Shown: one piece after another, positions 63,401 through 64,000 of the stretch | Numbering within the stretch: the first letter of the stretch is position 1 | Layout of the letters: each line of letters begins with the position of its first letter | Assembly (NCBI GenBank): GCA_016791475.1 | Contig: JAEUWI010000001.1 | Span: 186,001 to 250,000 of the forward strand | Length of the DNA stretch: 64,000 nucleotides | Source: Candidatus Hydrogenedentota bacterium | GTDB lineage: Bacteria > Hydrogenedentota > Hydrogenedentia > Hydrogenedentales > JAEUWI01 | Direction of reading: 5' to 3' | Notes under the pieces: model-generated | Told to the model about the DNA's origin: nothing | The model's input: the letters and a program-made list of their open reading frames with translations, nothing else | Databases searched by the model: none | Position numbers and translations under genes: made by a program

Positions 63401-64000
63401 GGATGCCGCCGTGGTGCTGGTGGGAGACTCGCCCGAGGAACAACGACTGGTGGCCTATCTCATGACGGGAGAGCACGCGCCTCCGGCAGAAGAGGTCATC
63501 GACGCCTTCCTGAAAGATCAGTTGCCCGCCCACATGCGCCCCGCCCAATCGGTCTGCCTGCCGGCCTTTCCGAGGACGGTCCAAGGCAAGCTGGATCGCG
63601 CCGCCTTTCCCGCGCCGCCCGCACTGGTTTCCGCAGGGGATGGCTTAGCGCCGCAAAACCCCACCGAGGAAGCCGTGTTTGCCATTTGGAATCAATGCCT
63701 GAACCGTGCCGCGGGCGGGATTCACACCGATTTCTTTGCCCTCGGGGGGCACTCGCTCCTCGCCATTCAGGTGCTCAGCCGGATCAATGACCAGTTTGGA
63801 AGCGCGCTGACCCTCACCGACTTTTTCGAGAGCCCCACCGTCGCGGGCCTCGCGAAACGGCTCGCGCCCGGCGGGGAGGAGGCTACCCATGGCGCGCCGC
63901 CCCCCGGCGAAATGGAAGCTGACCAGTGGGATCCTTGCGCCGTCCCGCTCCAGACCGGCGGGAGCCTCCCGCCGCTCTTTTGTGTGCTCGGTGCGGGTGG
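57462..64000 (+). CDS. Two-module non-ribosomal peptide synthetase, 3' end outside window
   Basis: About 2180 residues of open frame with no stop. Domains in order: C (about 57540-58870; HHLIVDG at residues 163-169), A (58890-60405; YTSGSTGHPKG), PCP (Ser1038 in LGGHSLLF), C (60760-62080; HHTIFDG at 1232), A (62130-63600; FTSGSTGEPKG), PCP (Ser2098 in LGGHSLLA), then LFCVLGAGG, which looks like the start of a thioesterase. All core motifs are intact. The first C domain starts LTPAQEGMFF, a form seen in some C domains that follow an epimerised donor. Specificity residues by eye: first A D-V-E-N-I-G-A-I-T-K, second D-A-Y-Y-M-G-A-V-Y-K; neither matched a code I know. ATG 57435 is an in-frame alternative. 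Confidence 0.95.
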   Translation, partial: MDVFTGSEGVAYQVTGGTPHRLRNPGEEHDPLTPAQEGMFFQTLAHPHSGCYVEQVVGRLRESLDVPRFVECWQSTLGRHSILRTCFQRDDAPEPGQFVEPQVTLPVLEEDWRAKSSAEQDSILSDFLTTDRARGFDLREAPLMRVALFRAGDADFYFVWTVHHLIVDGRSMNLLLQEVFGRYGEGAAWPDAVGASAANFGAYAAWLKEAPTDGARSYWHHRLEGLCEATSLPLSPPDVREADQRGAGHLRHALDPEFTARLSNFAESNGLTLNIVLLGAWMLLAHRYGDTADVVVGATKAIRHGAAAPADGIGPYINTLPVRTRLDESTTALEWLRALREQWIALRAVEHSPTDLIRACGEIPGDAPLYNLCYVFERETLGDSLRGLGGAWVKRDFTLHEYTPVPLMLAGYGGPSLLLSLEYDVHRFAATDMKRMVGHLIQLLSAFLEHPEVPAVRLDLLPPDELELLLKRAAPEAVPPAVCMTPERFEAAVSRNPEAIALRYKHIAVTYRELNTRANQLARHLRGLGVRAESRVGMCLPHTPQAMVALLGILKAGGAYVPMDPAYPAERLVYTLEDSGATVMITDGATRPCFGGADVKFVIMEGQPSTLDRYSGENLAVPVAPEDLAYIIYTSGSTGHPKGVCVNHGEAALHFELMREVYRIVPEDRTLQFASLSFDVSLEQIFAPLFAGSILHIADESMYIASDFSAVLREAGSTVLNLPPAFWQQWTDEGMAQGLADFGAQFRLLIVGGDVVLPRTVRQWQTFPETAHVALMNAYGPTETVITALYYEVPDHFDPAGVRVHLPIGKPIRGTETIVLDRFQNPLPTGVPGELYIGGNRVARGYHNRPDLTARVFVDHPLRPGTGARLYRTGDRVRELTDGNFEFLGRLDDQVKIRGFRIELREVEATLLRCPGVRDAAVRCRNDRHGEAQLVAYVVPEQGADLNAAELCDTLRVSLPEYMVPAGFAVLDAFPVTVNGKVDYKALPPLEESALVPRRDFVPPATRTQRILAGIWREILDCRDVGIEDSFFHLGGHSLLFTRLLVRIRKLFGVDLPLRMAMAGPTIQAHALAIAEAQASGMVTWSGGSLPIAGRDAPLPLSFAQERLWIVDRMDPGNSTYNIPILFEICGVVEVDRLRRAIDTVVERHEVLRTVFVETGGEPQQVILPELRVPFLVVPLPTVDGDAAFLDAAREHMGAIATESFSLETGPLLRFTYFPHREGHACLVLVIHHTIFDGWSVSVFLDELAACYCAGPSQAPTPPPIQYADYSQWQRDSVATPEFKQQLAYWKEQLAGPLPVLEFPTDFTRPPRQTWCGASALRPLGEELTRELKQLARERGKMLFTVLAAAWNVLLHRYSGQEDILIGSVTAGRTHHDLEGLIGCFVNTVVLRSRLTPAMGFDAYLEELESVIIAAQENQAVPFEQIVAEVRHERDPSRSPLFQIMFVLQNTPRCEAEFAGLRITEEALPNSGAKFDLTLAIQPVDGDLVLNLEYNTALFRETTARRILNNFVTLLRAVSRQPEVAIGRIDMLEPAERACVLGLSGPSAPLDMGASLVGIFEAHALQNPQAPAVADDTTSLAYGELNARANQLARLLIERGVKPGDPVPFFISRCIHTVVAMLGILKAGGAYVPLDLQDPAARRNRVLKVLEPRLILSETAMTSQLKSAGLECVALDEPAVLAPFDAGNLGLALHGEDAAYIIFTSGSTGEPKGVCCNHSGVINLFNDLQARQPVGPGEACSVWAAFSFDATVYETWTGLLGGAALHIVPERVRLDALQCLDWMKAREVASAYLPGYMLPALRSRQGKDPIPLRRLMVGVEPLPESLLGDIVDATPGLVMVNAYGPTEATVYVTLYPILAGAPHPQSNAPIGAAIQNTHLYVLDANMNPVPIGVPGELYAGGAGLARGYYRDPELTAAQFVSNPFGAADADRLYRTGDLVYLRDDLQLQFVRRMGRYIKLRGLRIEPGEIESILRTHPMVEDAAVVLVGDSPEEQRLVAYLMTGEHAPPAEEVIDAFLKDQLPAHMRPAQSVCLPAFPRTVQGKLDRAAFPAPPALVSAGDGLAPQNPTEEAVFAIWNQCLNRAAGGIHTDFFALGGHSLLAIQVLSRINDQFGSALTLTDFFESPTVAGLAKRLAPGGEEATHGAPPPGEMEADQWDPCAVPLQTGGSLPPLFCVLGAG

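Overview
The window is high-GC bacterial DNA that reads like a chromosome of a Candidatus Hydrogenedentota or other PVC-neighbouring, glycan-degrading lineage. The clues are Tat-exported Gfo/Idh/MocA oxidoreductases, an exported sulfatase, a DUF1080 lipoprotein, an ELWxTDGT-repeat protein, a PL10-type pectate lyase and a full MoxR/Bat operon together. The assignment is an inference; there is no rRNA or other marker here to fix the taxonomy. No tRNA, rRNA, CRISPR array, phage or transposase gene was recognised.

1-6.1 kb: secreted proteins, namely the end of an ELWxTDGT repeat protein, a Tat-type beta-helix protein, an alpha/beta hydrolase and a convergent sulfatase. 6.25-9 kb: a STAS protein, a Ser/Thr kinase with a repeat-like tail, and a small unknown protein. 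9.1-18.3 kb: a near-consensus sigma-54 promoter followed by moxR, DUF58, a lipoprotein with a DUF4381-like tail, and batA-batE, mostly with 4-bp or 1-bp overlaps. 18.3-21.2 kb: a separate promoter, a family 2 glycosyltransferase and an AsnB-like amidotransferase.

21.3-28.4 kb, mostly minus strand: a long inverted repeat, ispH, a terminator, class II aldolase, two tandem arrays (7-bp and 9-bp units), then a run of genes for a phospholipase-C-like TPR protein, a zinc-ribbon TPR membrane protein, a 56-residue zinc-ribbon membrane protein and a small unknown membrane protein. 28.5-35.5 kb, plus strand: two Tat-type Gfo/Idh/MocA proteins (the second without the usual EKP lysine), a full-length DsbD, two adjacent inverted-repeat elements, and a propeller-hydrolase fusion.

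35.6-42.9 kb, minus strand: an ammonium-transporter/histidine-kinase fusion translationally coupled to a response regulator with a c-di-GMP phosphodiesterase (HD-GYP) domain, a MATE exporter, and a phosphatase-cytochrome c' fusion. 43-57.1 kb: secreted glycan-type proteins (DUF1080, a LamG/CARDB giant, a propeller, Gfo/Idh/MocA, pectate lyase), an unusual Nramp-like transporter and an unrecognised exported protein. 57.5 kb to the end: a two-module non-ribosomal peptide synthetase (C-A-PCP-C-A-PCP) that runs off the window at what looks like a thioesterase domain.

The most distinctive features are the Amt-kinase/HD-GYP pair, the exported phosphatase fused to a haem domain, the sigma-54-driven Bat operon, and three 9-bp-period arrays that each lie directly downstream of a gene with related units in the same orientation.
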